A stretch of 64,000 nucleotides of DNA, from positions 186,001 to 250,000 of the forward strand of contig NZ_JAMXOD010000002.1 of assembly GCF_024721305.1 (NCBI RefSeq), in the 5' to 3' direction. The stretch is from Aequitasia blattaphilus. Lineage in GTDB: Bacteria; Bacillota; Clostridia; Lachnospirales; Lachnospiraceae. The translations under genes and the position numbers were made by a program. Below, piece after piece: positions 25,814-34,654 of this stretch. Position 1 is the first letter of the stretch, and each line of letters opens with the position of its first letter. The notes beneath the pieces were generated by a model that was not told where the DNA came from, did no database searches, and saw only the letters and a list, made by a program, of their open reading frames with translations.

Positions 25814-27791
25814 CGTTATTCTCCAAAGTATGTGAATTATTTAAAAAGGCTTGGGGAAGCTTCTCGTTCGTATCACTGTACTCCCGATTCAGCTTATCCG
25901 ATATCTTCTTGTCTCTTTCAATATCTGCACCCTTTATTGTATAGGTGGGCACCAATCGGCTAATAATCTGTTTGATTCCCGGATTTTCTGCATAAGTAAG
26001 AGCATACAGCTTCTCCAGTTCCCGTAAAAACTCTTCTTCGTCAAAGTCCAAAGGTTTTCCAATATGAATCAGAGAATTTTCTGTTTCCTCTAATCCCTCT
26101 TCATCCATTAAAATCTCTTCATAAAGCTTCTCTCCGGGACGCAGTCCCGTATATTTAATCTCAATATCTACCTCCGGTGTGTAACCAGATAAGCTAATAA
26201 GATTTCTTGCCAAGTCTACGATTTTCACCGGCTTACCCATGTCCAGGACAAAGATTTCTCCACCCTTCGCACTGGCTCCAGCCTCCAGAACAAGAGACAC
26301 TGCTTCTGGAATCGTCATAAAATAACGGATGATATCCGGATGTGTAACGGTAACCGGCCCTCCTTCTTCAATCTGCTTCTTAAAAAGAGGAATCACACTT
26401 CCGTTACTTCCCAATACGTTTCCAAACCGTACTGCCACATATTCTGTCTGAGAGCGCCTTCCAAATATCTGGATAATCATCTCACACATACGCTTTGTGG
26501 CACCCATAATATTAGTAGGGTTCACTGCCTTATCGGTAGAAATAAGCACAAATTTTTCCACTCCGTACCGATCTGCCGCCAATGCAGTCTTGTAGGTTCC
26601 AAAGACATTGTTTTTAACCGCTTCGTTTGGGCTGTCCTCCATAAGAGGCACATGCTTGTGAGCCGCTGCATGGTACACGATGTCTGGTCTGTATTGAGCA
26701 AACACCTTGTTCAGCTTTCTGCTGTTTCTTACGGAACCAATCAGCACCACTAAATCAAGGTTTTCATACTTTTGTTTCAGCTCCTGCTGAATATCATAAG
26801 CGTTGTTTTCATAGACATCAAAGATAATTAGCTGTCTGGGACCATTGGCTGCAATCTGTCTGCACAGCTCACTTCCGATACTTCCACCTCCACCGGTAAT
26901 CAGCACCACCTTATCGGATACGTACCGTCCGATTTTCTCAGAAGTAATCTGGATTGGATCCCTTCCCAGCAAGTCTTCGATTTCCACATTCCGGATTTTC
27001 GATACGGTAACCTCTCCATTTACCAACTGGTAAACTCCCGGTAAAATTTTCAACTCGCAATCCGTTTTCTGACAAATCTCAATGATTTGAGAGACTTCCT
27101 TCTTTTGCGCACTGGGAATCGCTATTACAATTTCTGTTATATTGTATTTTTTTGCAGCATCTAAAATCATATCTCGTCCACCAATTACTTTGATGCCGCG
27201 AATATAATTCCCCTGCTTTTTCGGATTATCATCAATAATACAACAGATTTTCGCATCAAGAGCACCGCTTTGCTCCAACTCATTAATGACGACATTACTC
27301 GCCTCTCCTGCACCAATAATCATGGTGTTACGCATTTGACTGCCGTGTTGATTCTTCCGGTAAACCGTCCGGGCAACCCGGTAAGCAAAACGTGTTGCAA
27401 TTGTAAAAATAAAAAGAAAGGTTCCATAGAGAATAAAGTAGCTTCTATAAATAGGCTGATATCCTAAATAGTACATTAGAATATTGAGCAGCACGGATGC
27501 AACACAGGCCTTTATGACATAGAAAAATTCTTTCATTCCCGCAAACCGCCATAATGAAGAATAGAGGCGGCACAGGGCAAAGATTAAAATTGTCCCCGCC
27601 GTATTAAATCCTGCCATTCTCGTGACGGATATATAGTATTCCTCTGGAATCTCGCTTAGCTGAAGATTGAAGCGCAGCAAGAGGCCCAGAGCAGAACTGA
27701 AATTAATAAAAATAATATCAAATCCCAACAATATGAATTTATATAAAACCGATAAATCAATCCCTCTTACTTTACTTAATAATCGTTCCAT
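25788..27791 (-). CDS. Membrane-bound nucleotide-sugar 4,6-dehydratase, CapD/PglF family
   Basis: The 667-residue protein has four N-terminal membrane helices (about 15-125), a CoA-binding-like Rossmann domain ('MIIGAGEASNVVI' near 158), then an SDR domain with 'VLITGGGGSIGSELCRQI' (NAD binding) near 297, 'YHAAAHKHVPLMED' near 375 and 'ISTDKAVNPTNIMGATKRM' near 425. The last block carries the TDK...MxxxK catalytic arrangement that replaces YxxxK in UDP-GlcNAc 4,6-dehydratases. The product, a UDP-4-keto-6-deoxy-N-acetylhexosamine, would feed the DegT aminotransferase at 17623-18828. A Gln/Glu/Asp-rich tail follows residue 620. The start ATG overlaps the LCP stop by 1 base. Confidence 0.9.
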   Translation of the reverse strand: MERLLSKVRGIDLSVLYKFILLGFDIIFINFSSALGLLLRFNLQLSEIPEEYYISVTRMAGFNTAGTILIFALCRLYSSLWRFAGMKEFFYVIKACVASVLLNILMYYLGYQPIYRSYFILYGTFLFIFTIATRFAYRVARTVYRKNQHGSQMRNTMIIGAGEASNVVINELEQSGALDAKICCIIDDNPKKQGNYIRGIKVIGGRDMILDAAKKYNITEIVIAIPSAQKKEVSQIIEICQKTDCELKILPGVYQLVNGEVTVSKIRNVEIEDLLGRDPIQITSEKIGRYVSDKVVLITGGGGSIGSELCRQIAANGPRQLIIFDVYENNAYDIQQELKQKYENLDLVVLIGSVRNSRKLNKVFAQYRPDIVYHAAAHKHVPLMEDSPNEAVKNNVFGTYKTALAADRYGVEKFVLISTDKAVNPTNIMGATKRMCEMIIQIFGRRSQTEYVAVRFGNVLGSNGSVIPLFKKQIEEGGPVTVTHPDIIRYFMTIPEAVSLVLEAGASAKGGEIFVLDMGKPVKIVDLARNLISLSGYTPEVDIEIKYTGLRPGEKLYEEILMDEEGLEETENSLIHIGKPLDFDEEEFLRELEKLYALTYAENPGIKQIISRLVPTYTIKGADIERDKKISDKLNREYSDTNEKLPQAFLNNSHTLENNDVAEKQED

Positions 27792-29287
27792 TACTCTCCA
27801 ATCACTTCTTTCATATGTGCTTTAATATCGTTTATTACATTTTCATCCGGCCACATTACGTAAAGCGGCTGAGCTCCGGACGAGAAGCAAGGCTGTTCAT
27901 CTCCCGTTCCGATTGCAGAAGCCGATTGGATATCATAATCCCCGCCTGTGGCAAGCTGATCATTTACAAGCTTCGACATCTCATCCTTCGTCATGTTTGT
28001 CTGTACACTTCCTTCAACGCTGCCTAATATCTGACCAAAATTTGTCAAAAGGGTAGGTGAAAGCATCTTTTTAAAGATGGCTGTAATTACCTTTTGCTGG
28101 TTAATTCCTCTCTGTACATCTCCTCCAGCAAGAGCATAACGCTCTCTTACGTATCCAAGAGCCTTTTGTCCATCCAGCTGATTCATTCCTTCATTAATCT
28201 GATAACCGCCGATTTCTGTTACAAAGGTTTCTTCTGAATAAACCTCTACGCCTCCTACTGCATCTACAATCTGAATCAGAGAATCAAAGTTTACCCTTGC
28301 ATAATACTGAATTGGGATATCGTAAAGCTGTGATAAGGTACGCATCGATGCATCCACACCATAAATACCTGCATGGGTCAGCTTATCTCTTGCATCACCG
28401 CTCACCTCTGGAATGGTAACGTAAAAATCTCTTGGAGTTGTGGTTAGGAGAACCTTCTTTGTATCCGGGTTAATGGTCATAAGGATATTCACATCACTTC
28501 GGCTATTCGTAGTAATTGGTCCGCTTACATCAATCCCACTAATGTACACCGTAAAGGCTTTCGATACGTCCTTTTCCACTTCCTCTTCTTTTACCTCTGT
28601 ATGGATTCCATGCTGGTATATTACCCGCACCTGCCCGGAATAGCCTTCAATAGTATCTTCCAGCATACTTCCATATCCTTCATTATAGAAAGCTGCTTTT
28701 ACTTCCCCTGATAGCACCGCTTCCGCAACCTCATTCAAGGAATTGTATTCTCTCGTTGCAATGGTTGATTCCAATTCCTCTTCCATTGCAGAAATCATTG
28801 TTCCGTTATTCTTTGCGTCTGTTGCAATCTGATAACCAAAGGTATAATCTTTTGCATCCTTTAATGTTTTTGCAGGATCTGAATCCTTAACGACTACAAC
28901 CATATTGTCGGTTTTGTATTTTCCACCACTTACCTTGCCAGCCAGATTGTTTGCAGAGATTACAAAATAGATTCCATATCCAACAATCACACTGAATAAT
29001 AAACTGAATACGATTCCAACTATTTTTGCCTTTTTCTTTCCAAACTGGAGACTAAAGGTTATAAGGAACAGGAACAACAGTCCTCCACCTACAATGACCA
29101 AATATTTCATCGGTGCAAATCCAGTCATTCCAATCGTCGCAACAAGGAGAACCGATACCATTAGCTGAATCAAAACAATAATAAATCCAGCTCTTTTTAA
29201 TCCGGTTCCACCCTTTTCTGATTTCCTTGTTTCTTTTACTTGTTGTTTTTTTCTTCCTCTATGGTAGTTCTTTCTTGAATCGCTCAC
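27791..29287 (-). CDS. LytR-CpsA-Psr (LCP) glycopolymer transferase
   Basis: The 498-residue protein starts at GTG 29287 with GGAGGAG 6 bases upstream. A basic cytoplasmic tail is followed by two to three membrane helices (about 30-115), then an outer region. The LCP domain from about 245 shows 'DVNILMTINPDTKKVLLTTT', 'PRDFYVTIP', 'KLTHAGIYG', 'VDAVGGVEV', 'LDGQKALGYVRERYA' and 'GDVQRGINQQ', including the arginines that bind the polyprenyl pyrophosphate. LCP proteins attach teichoic acids or capsule to peptidoglycan. Between the helices and the LCP domain lies about 120 residues resembling half of a solute-binding protein ('NEVAEAVLSGEVKAAFYNEG'), known from some clostridial and streptococcal members. 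It is the expected anchor for the polymer made here. Confidence 0.92.
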   Translation of the reverse strand: MSDSRKNYHRGRKKQQVKETRKSEKGGTGLKRAGFIIVLIQLMVSVLLVATIGMTGFAPMKYLVIVGGGLLFLFLITFSLQFGKKKAKIVGIVFSLLFSVIVGYGIYFVISANNLAGKVSGGKYKTDNMVVVVKDSDPAKTLKDAKDYTFGYQIATDAKNNGTMISAMEEELESTIATREYNSLNEVAEAVLSGEVKAAFYNEGYGSMLEDTIEGYSGQVRVIYQHGIHTEVKEEEVEKDVSKAFTVYISGIDVSGPITTNSRSDVNILMTINPDTKKVLLTTTPRDFYVTIPEVSGDARDKLTHAGIYGVDASMRTLSQLYDIPIQYYARVNFDSLIQIVDAVGGVEVYSEETFVTEIGGYQINEGMNQLDGQKALGYVRERYALAGGDVQRGINQQKVITAIFKKMLSPTLLTNFGQILGSVEGSVQTNMTKDEMSKLVNDQLATGGDYDIQSASAIGTGDEQPCFSSGAQPLYVMWPDENVINDIKAHMKEVIGE

Positions 29288-29315
29288 AATTCTCCTCCTA
29301 ATCTATCTTGGTGTT

Positions 29316-30764
29316 TTAACTTTCATTTTTAAACAGCACCTTTATTGTCATCAGTAAAATTTTTACATCTAAACCAAAGGACCACTCATTAATATATTTT
29401 TTATCTAATTCAACGACTTTGTCGAAATCCTGTATGTCCTGATTCCGGTAAGTTGCCTGCCAAAGTCCTGTAACTCCCGGCTTGATTGCAAGCCGTCCTC
29501 TGTGGCTGTATTCGTATTTCTCCCATTCATCCACTGTTGGCGGTCTCGTTCCCACCAGTGACATGTCTCCCTTTAATACATTGTAAAACTGAGGAAACTC
29601 ATCTAATGAATGATTGCGGATAAAATAACCAAGACCCTTATCCTTGCCCTTCTCACTGTCTATAATCCTTGGATCGTAGTCCATTTTAAACATCAAGTCA
29701 TTTTTGTACTTATTACTTTTCAGGAGCTCTTTCTTTCGCTCCTCCGCATCTAAGTACATGCTGCGAAACTTATACATTTTGAACTTTCTTCCATTTTTTC
29801 CTATTCTCAATTGGGAAAAGAAAATCGGTCCCGGTGACTTTCGATAAATAAGAGGTGCCAGAAATATAAATAAAATTCCTGTGATAAGGCATCCCACAAC
29901 CCCTCCTATTATATCAATTACACGCTTTGCAATCAAATGGTGCGTACGAATGATATTAACGCTTGTTGTCAGCACGGTATAATTCCCTACTTTTCCAATG
30001 CTTTGCTTCTTTCCAATCAGATTTTGAAGCTCTGCTATCTTCAAGTGGACAATCACACCCATTTCTGTAATTTGATTCACAATTTCCTGCATCTGCCCAC
30101 GATACAGTATTTCATCCGGCAAGCAGACCAGGACTTCATCAATGGATCTGGACAAAATATAATCCAACAAATTGCTTCCATCTGCTACAATCGGAACGTG
30201 GTCAATGTGTCCGCCTACATAATCGCCATCAATAATAGCAACTCCGTCTATCCGGTATTTCCCATAATTGTTGTCCCGTACATTGTAAACCGTCTCTGTA
30301 GCCAGGTCTGTTGAAGTAACAATAAAAAGGAAGCTATTTCCTTCTTTCCTTGCAATTCGTTTGAGCAGATAAACCTTTCGAATCATACGTACTATAAATA
30401 TGGATATGGAAAAAAGTACAAAGGTTAAGGATACTACAATACGAGAGTACCAGATTCCTCTTTTTAGCACGAAAAGATACAAGGTAAAAAGCATTACCAT
30501 CAGCATTACCTGCTTGATAATGGCACTGATTTCTGTATATACGCTGCGCTTTAATATGTTCTTATGAGGCTCAAATAAAAAGGTTACGATTATACAAGTA
30601 AGCATAACCCCAACCGCAAAATCCTGATATATTTCATTCCAATAAGGATTGGACCAGCCAAAGTAAAACAAATAGGATATGACAAAAGATATCTGTAAAC
30701 AAATGAGATCAATCAACATAAAATCTAAATGTTTCAGCCATTTACTTTTCGTTTTTTTATACAT
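29316..30764 (-). CDS. Initiating phosphoglycosyltransferase, long WcaJ/CpsE-like form
   Basis: The 482-residue protein has four N-terminal membrane helices (about 12-130), a CoA-binding-like domain (about 145-260), another hydrophobic segment near 285-305, and the catalytic sugar-transferase domain with 'SPGPIFFSQLRIGKNGRKF', 'YKFRSMYLDAEERK', 'SLDEFPQFYNVLKGDM' and 'SLVGTRPPT'. These enzymes load the first phosphosugar (often Glc, Gal or a 6-deoxy amino sugar) onto undecaprenyl phosphate. It is the first gene of the large polysaccharide operon as drawn, only 15 bases after the MBL-fold gene. Together with the small enzyme at 16922-17626 it gives two initiators in one cluster. Confidence 0.9.
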   Translation of the reverse strand: MYKKTKSKWLKHLDFMLIDLICLQISFVISYLFYFGWSNPYWNEIYQDFAVGVMLTCIIVTFLFEPHKNILKRSVYTEISAIIKQVMLMVMLFTLYLFVLKRGIWYSRIVVSLTFVLFSISIFIVRMIRKVYLLKRIARKEGNSFLFIVTSTDLATETVYNVRDNNYGKYRIDGVAIIDGDYVGGHIDHVPIVADGSNLLDYILSRSIDEVLVCLPDEILYRGQMQEIVNQITEMGVIVHLKIAELQNLIGKKQSIGKVGNYTVLTTSVNIIRTHHLIAKRVIDIIGGVVGCLITGILFIFLAPLIYRKSPGPIFFSQLRIGKNGRKFKMYKFRSMYLDAEERKKELLKSNKYKNDLMFKMDYDPRIIDSEKGKDKGLGYFIRNHSLDEFPQFYNVLKGDMSLVGTRPPTVDEWEKYEYSHRGRLAIKPGVTGLWQATYRNQDIQDFDKVVELDKKYINEWSFGLDVKILLMTIKVLFKNES

Positions 30765-30779
30765 ATATGTTACCTGACC

Positions 30780-31475
30780 TTATCTTTCTTTTTCCAGCTG
30801 CTTTTCCAGCATCTCTCTCGTAATAATCCGTGTATGTGATGGTGCAAAGTATTGGCACTTGGTATCTAACAGCTGAAGCCATGAACGAATAATAATTTCT
30901 TCATCTTCTCCAAAGATTGGAAACATAGAAACAATGCCCTTTCCCATAATATCTCCTACCAAGGCCACATCATCACAAACCACAAAGCTTAAGCTGTCTC
31001 GGGAATGCCCTGGAGTATCGATTACTACAACCTCTTCTCCAATGATTTCTTTCACCACATCCACTGATATAATATGAACATTTTGGCAAGGCTCATACAA
31101 AGAAACATCATAAATCTTTGACAGAGAGGTTGCCATTCTTTCAAAAAATCTTCCTGTAGGACTTAATCCCTTGGGAATTCCCGGTCTTCCAATCAATAAA
31201 TTCAGGCTTCCCAGATGAGACACATAGACTCTGCAGCCGTACTTTTTTGAAAGTGCTTGCGCATTCCCTGCATGGTCTCCATGATTATGCGTCAGAAAAA
31301 TCCCATCCAGCCTGCCTTTGGCATAAGTTTTTATTGCAGACGTGATTTTTCTTCGTTCGATTGGTGTCGCTGTATCAATCAGGACACTTTTACCTTCATG
31401 ACAAATCAGATAACACTTGCAGCGAATTGTACTAATTCGATATATTTGATATCCATTTCGATCGTATATTTGCAT
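30780..31475 (-). CDS. MBL-fold metallo-hydrolase
   Basis: The protein has 231 residues from ATG 31475, which has GGAG 8 bases upstream; a longer frame to 31544 would overlap the helicase gene. The metallo-beta-lactamase zinc motif 'FLTHNHGDHAGNA' (HxHxDH) is at about residue 60. Further metal ligands appear in 'DTPGHSRDSLSF' (about 150), 'VGDIMG' and 'FAPSHTRI' (about 210). The family includes glyoxalase II, nucleases and quorum-sensing lactonases; this protein lacks the extra domains of DNA-repair nucleases such as SNM1. It follows the helicase closely, so it may be the last gene of the SOS-type operon. Confidence 0.82.
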   Translation of the reverse strand: MQIYDRNGYQIYRISTIRCKCYLICHEGKSVLIDTATPIERRKITSAIKTYAKGRLDGIFLTHNHGDHAGNAQALSKKYGCRVYVSHLGSLNLLIGRPGIPKGLSPTGRFFERMATSLSKIYDVSLYEPCQNVHIISVDVVKEIIGEEVVVIDTPGHSRDSLSFVVCDDVALVGDIMGKGIVSMFPIFGEDEEIIIRSWLQLLDTKCQYFAPSHTRIITREMLEKQLEKER

Positions 31476-31515
31476 TTTCTTTTCTCCAGTTAGAATAAAT
31501 CCTCTGCCTATCATA

Positions 31516-33882
31516 CTACAAAGTGTAATTATTTTCAATTTCAAACCAAAATTCGCATATTTCTCTTTTAATGTTTGAAATTGTGCACAGCTCTATCTTT
31601 TCCCATTCCCTTGGAAAGATTGCTCTGTATTCATTTCGTTTAAAGCGTTCATCTAAAAGTAAGATTATTCCCCTGTCCTTTTCCGTACGTATGACGCGCC
31701 CTGCCGATTGCAAAACCTTATTCATTCCAGGATACAGATAAGCGTAGTTAAAACCATTTTCTCCTTTTTTGTCAAAATATTCCTTTAACAGCTCCCGCTC
31801 TCTTCCGATTTGGGGAAGACCTGTTCCTATTATAATAGCGCCAATTAATTTATCCTTGGTCAGGTCAATGCCTTCTGAAAAAATTCCTCCCATCACCGTA
31901 AATCCCACAAAGCTTTCCTCTCGCTCTTCTGTAAAATTTTCCAGAAATATTTCTCTCGCTTCTTCCGACATATAAGGACCTTGGGTAGCATATTCGATTT
32001 TTTCACCCTTACTCACTTCCAAAAATTCCATATAAACATCTTCTAAAAACTGGTAGGAAGGAAAAAAGACTAAGTAATTCCCCTTTTGGGTTTGTACCGT
32101 ATCAAGTATGTATTGGGCATATTTTTTATACGTATCCGGTCCCCGCATCGTATATTTTGTAGACACATCTCCACCAATTAGAATCTTTCGGTTTTCCCCT
32201 CGAAAAGGCGAGCTTGCATACACCGCATAATCGTCCTCTCTTGTGCTTAAGAGGCCCTTATAATATTTTACCGGTAACAAGGTGGCCGAAAAAAATATAC
32301 TAGAGACTCCCTTATCCAGATATTTACTTAGGTTTGCACCGGGATTTACGCAAAAGAGACATACCTTGAATTCTCCCGACGATCCATTTTCTTCATAGAT
32401 TTGATAGTTCTCATCTAAGTTTTCATATACAGATAAAAAACTCCTTACCTTAAAGAATAACCCCAATACATCCTCTTCTACCTTTTTACTTTTATTCTCA
32501 TCAAAGTAGCGTTCCATCTCAAACATAAGTTTAGACAAACTAAAATAGAGATCTGGAACACTTTCCAGCACCCTAAAGTCATCACATTCCTTTTTCATTT
32601 CCAGCATTTTTTTATTCACAGCAGCTAATGCTTTTTTTAATCTTTCATTCTCATTTCCCAGAACCTTCTTTGCCTGTAAAAAGTCCTGCTTGTAAATCGT
32701 GGCACTGTACATATCCCTTCCCCGCTCCACCAGGTTGTGAGCCTCATCAATGAGGAAAAGATAGTCGCCCTTGACACTATCTGCAAAGAATCGTTTTAAA
32801 TGGGCATTCGGGTCAAATGCGTAATTATAATCACAGATAATACCATCCATCCAAAGAGAAATATCCAGCCCCAGCTCAAAAGGACACACTCTCCACTTCT
32901 TTGCATGCTCTTCTATGGTTTCCCGGTCAAACACGTCCCTTTGGGTAATCCCATCAAATACTGCATCGTTAATGCGATCATAATGCCCCTTTGCATAAGG
33001 ACAGTATTCCGGATTACAGTTGGTCTCATCCATAAAACAAATCTTATCCTTTGCAGTCAGAATAATGGTTTTAAATAAGAGACCCTTTTCCCTTAGCTTT
33101 TCATATCCTTGATGAGCAACTACTCTGGTGATTGTTTTCGCCGTAAGATAAAAGATTTTTTCTCCCAGCCCTTCTCCTACTGCCTTCACAGAAGGAAAAA
33201 GAGTTGCAAGGGTTTTTCCTACTCCTGTAGGGGCTTGGATAAAGAGCTGCTTCTTCCGCAATATAGAGCGATACACTGAAAGCACCAGCTCTTTTTGCCC
33301 TTCCCTGTATTCATAGGGAAATTCCACCTGCTTGATACTATCGGTACGTATCTTTCCCCATTCTATGGAAAAACTCGCCCATTTCCGGTATTCTGCCAAA
33401 AGCTCATCTAACCATTCTCTTAGATATTCAGAAGTAAAAAGCTCGCGAAATCTTTTCACTTCTTCCGTTTCCAGATTTGCATAAGTCATCTGAACAGCAA
33501 TTTCTTTTAATTGGTTATCTTCTGCATAAATACAGGCATAGCACATAGCCTGTGCAAGATGAACTTTCACAGGCTTTTCCATTTGATGAATGTCTGCTAA
33601 AACCCCTTTAATTTCATCGATGCAGACACCCTCCTCGTCTTTTATTATTCCATCGGCTCTTCCTTCTAGCTGAAGAAAAATACCCTCTAAGTCATAAGTT
33701 TTCTTTAGGGATACCTCTGAAGTGTAATTGCTTCCCATTCTTTGCTGAATTTTTCTATGAAGTCTTGCTCCCTGCTGCATTGCATCTAAGTCCATCCCAC
33801 CGCTGCGATTGTCAATATCTCCTTCTTGCAACAGGAATTCCACAAAGTTTCTTACCGATATCCTTACATGATTTTTTTCCAT
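31516..33882 (-). CDS. XPD/DinG-type helicase with N-terminal Cas4-like nuclease domain
   Basis: The protein has 788 residues from ATG 33882; a TTG at 33900, overlapping the upstream gene, is the alternative. An N-terminal PD-(D/E)XK segment is visible: 'LEGRADGI' about 10 residues before 'VCIDEIKGV', giving the D...ExK core (near 77 and 90-92). Helicase motifs follow: Walker A 'APTGVGKT' near 217-224, four cysteines near 282, 289, 294 and 333 that match the iron-sulfur cluster of XPD/DinG enzymes, and DEAH ('LIDEAHNL') near 379. Motif VI appears as 'QSAGRVIRTEKDRGI'. The protein should unwind DNA with 5'-3' polarity and may cut it. It follows the TIGR03915/TIGR03916 pair under a LexA-box promoter, which supports a DNA-repair role. 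Confidence 0.88.
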   Translation of the reverse strand: MEKNHVRISVRNFVEFLLQEGDIDNRSGGMDLDAMQQGARLHRKIQQRMGSNYTSEVSLKKTYDLEGIFLQLEGRADGIIKDEEGVCIDEIKGVLADIHQMEKPVKVHLAQAMCYACIYAEDNQLKEIAVQMTYANLETEEVKRFRELFTSEYLREWLDELLAEYRKWASFSIEWGKIRTDSIKQVEFPYEYREGQKELVLSVYRSILRKKQLFIQAPTGVGKTLATLFPSVKAVGEGLGEKIFYLTAKTITRVVAHQGYEKLREKGLLFKTIILTAKDKICFMDETNCNPEYCPYAKGHYDRINDAVFDGITQRDVFDRETIEEHAKKWRVCPFELGLDISLWMDGIICDYNYAFDPNAHLKRFFADSVKGDYLFLIDEAHNLVERGRDMYSATIYKQDFLQAKKVLGNENERLKKALAAVNKKMLEMKKECDDFRVLESVPDLYFSLSKLMFEMERYFDENKSKKVEEDVLGLFFKVRSFLSVYENLDENYQIYEENGSSGEFKVCLFCVNPGANLSKYLDKGVSSIFFSATLLPVKYYKGLLSTREDDYAVYASSPFRGENRKILIGGDVSTKYTMRGPDTYKKYAQYILDTVQTQKGNYLVFFPSYQFLEDVYMEFLEVSKGEKIEYATQGPYMSEEAREIFLENFTEEREESFVGFTVMGGIFSEGIDLTKDKLIGAIIIGTGLPQIGRERELLKEYFDKKGENGFNYAYLYPGMNKVLQSAGRVIRTEKDRGIILLLDERFKRNEYRAIFPREWEKIELCTISNIKREICEFWFEIENNYTL

Positions 33883-33886
33883 TTCT

Positions 33887-34654
33887 CTATGATAACACAA
33901 ATTCCGTCATATTTCCTCTATATCTGAGAGGCAAATGATTCATTTGGCATCTTCTGTTTTCCCGTGAAGCAATCGATATAGATTTACAAAAGCCCTGCCA
34001 CATACGAGAAAATTCTTCTTCCTTTTCTGAAAATTGTAAGGTTTTCTCAATCTTTAATTCTTCATCCGAAACCAAAACCCATTGTTTCTTCGCCTCATGC
34101 ACCACAAGCATATGATGGCTTTTGTCATAAATCATCCAGTTTTCCACTGGCAATCGGTCTGCAAAATGAGGTGCAAGACAAGTAAGCACCTGATTTTTAG
34201 GAGTGATTTCTCCATACAAAATCTGGCTCTGCAGCTCTTTAAACCTTACAAATCCAGTAAGATTGTGAGCTTCACCTCCTACATTCCGGCTGAGGGCAAA
34301 TACCTTTAATACACTTGGGTTTGACAAATGCTCCATAATCTTTTTACTATCCTTTAATTTCCTGGCCTCTAAAATGGTCTCTGCTATTGCATTGCCTTTA
34401 CTGTAATCAAAAGAAAGAGCAGCATGATAAATATCCCAATAGGCAGCATAGCCTAAATGTCTCTTAATCATCGATTCAACTGCCAGCACTTTTCGGTTGT
34501 TCTCCTCAACCTCCACATAAGTAGAAAAAAGTTCCAGCTCTCCGTCTTCTTTGATTTTAATTCCCCACTCTTCGTCTCGTCTTTCCTTCCATCCATCATA
34601 GATAGCAGAAAATATTCCCGTTACGGTATTACTGCATTGATATACGGTTTTCAA
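33887..34654 (-). CDS. TIGR03915/DUF4130-family putative DNA repair protein
   Basis: The protein has about 255 residues from TTG 34654, chosen because GGAGG lies 8 bases upstream; GTG and TTG codons further upstream sit inside or before that site. It begins 'LKTVYQCSNTVTGIFSAIYD', and has 'GEAHNLTGFVRFKEL' near 135 and 'PHFADRLPVENWMIYDKS' near 170, all family hallmarks. In many genomes this protein is encoded beside the TIGR03916 radical-SAM protein, and in some it is fused to a uracil-DNA-glycosylase domain. No glycosylase domain is present here. The pair's biochemical reaction is not established. It overlaps the radical-SAM gene by 26 bases, so co-translation is likely. Confidence 0.87.
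   Translation of the reverse strand: MKTVYQCSNTVTGIFSAIYDGWKERRDEEWGIKIKEDGELELFSTYVEVEENNRKVLAVESMIKRHLGYAAYWDIYHAALSFDYSKGNAIAETILEARKLKDSKKIMEHLSNPSVLKVFALSRNVGGEAHNLTGFVRFKELQSQILYGEITPKNQVLTCLAPHFADRLPVENWMIYDKSHHMLVVHEAKKQWVLVSDEELKIEKTLQFSEKEEEFSRMWQGFCKSISIASRENRRCQMNHLPLRYRGNMTEFVLS

Noticed and set aside
31516-33882. A CRISPR-associated (Cas4 or DinG/Csf4) system
   Set aside because: No repeat array or other cas gene is present; the operon partners are the TIGR03915/TIGR03916 pair, and a LexA box points to general DNA repair.
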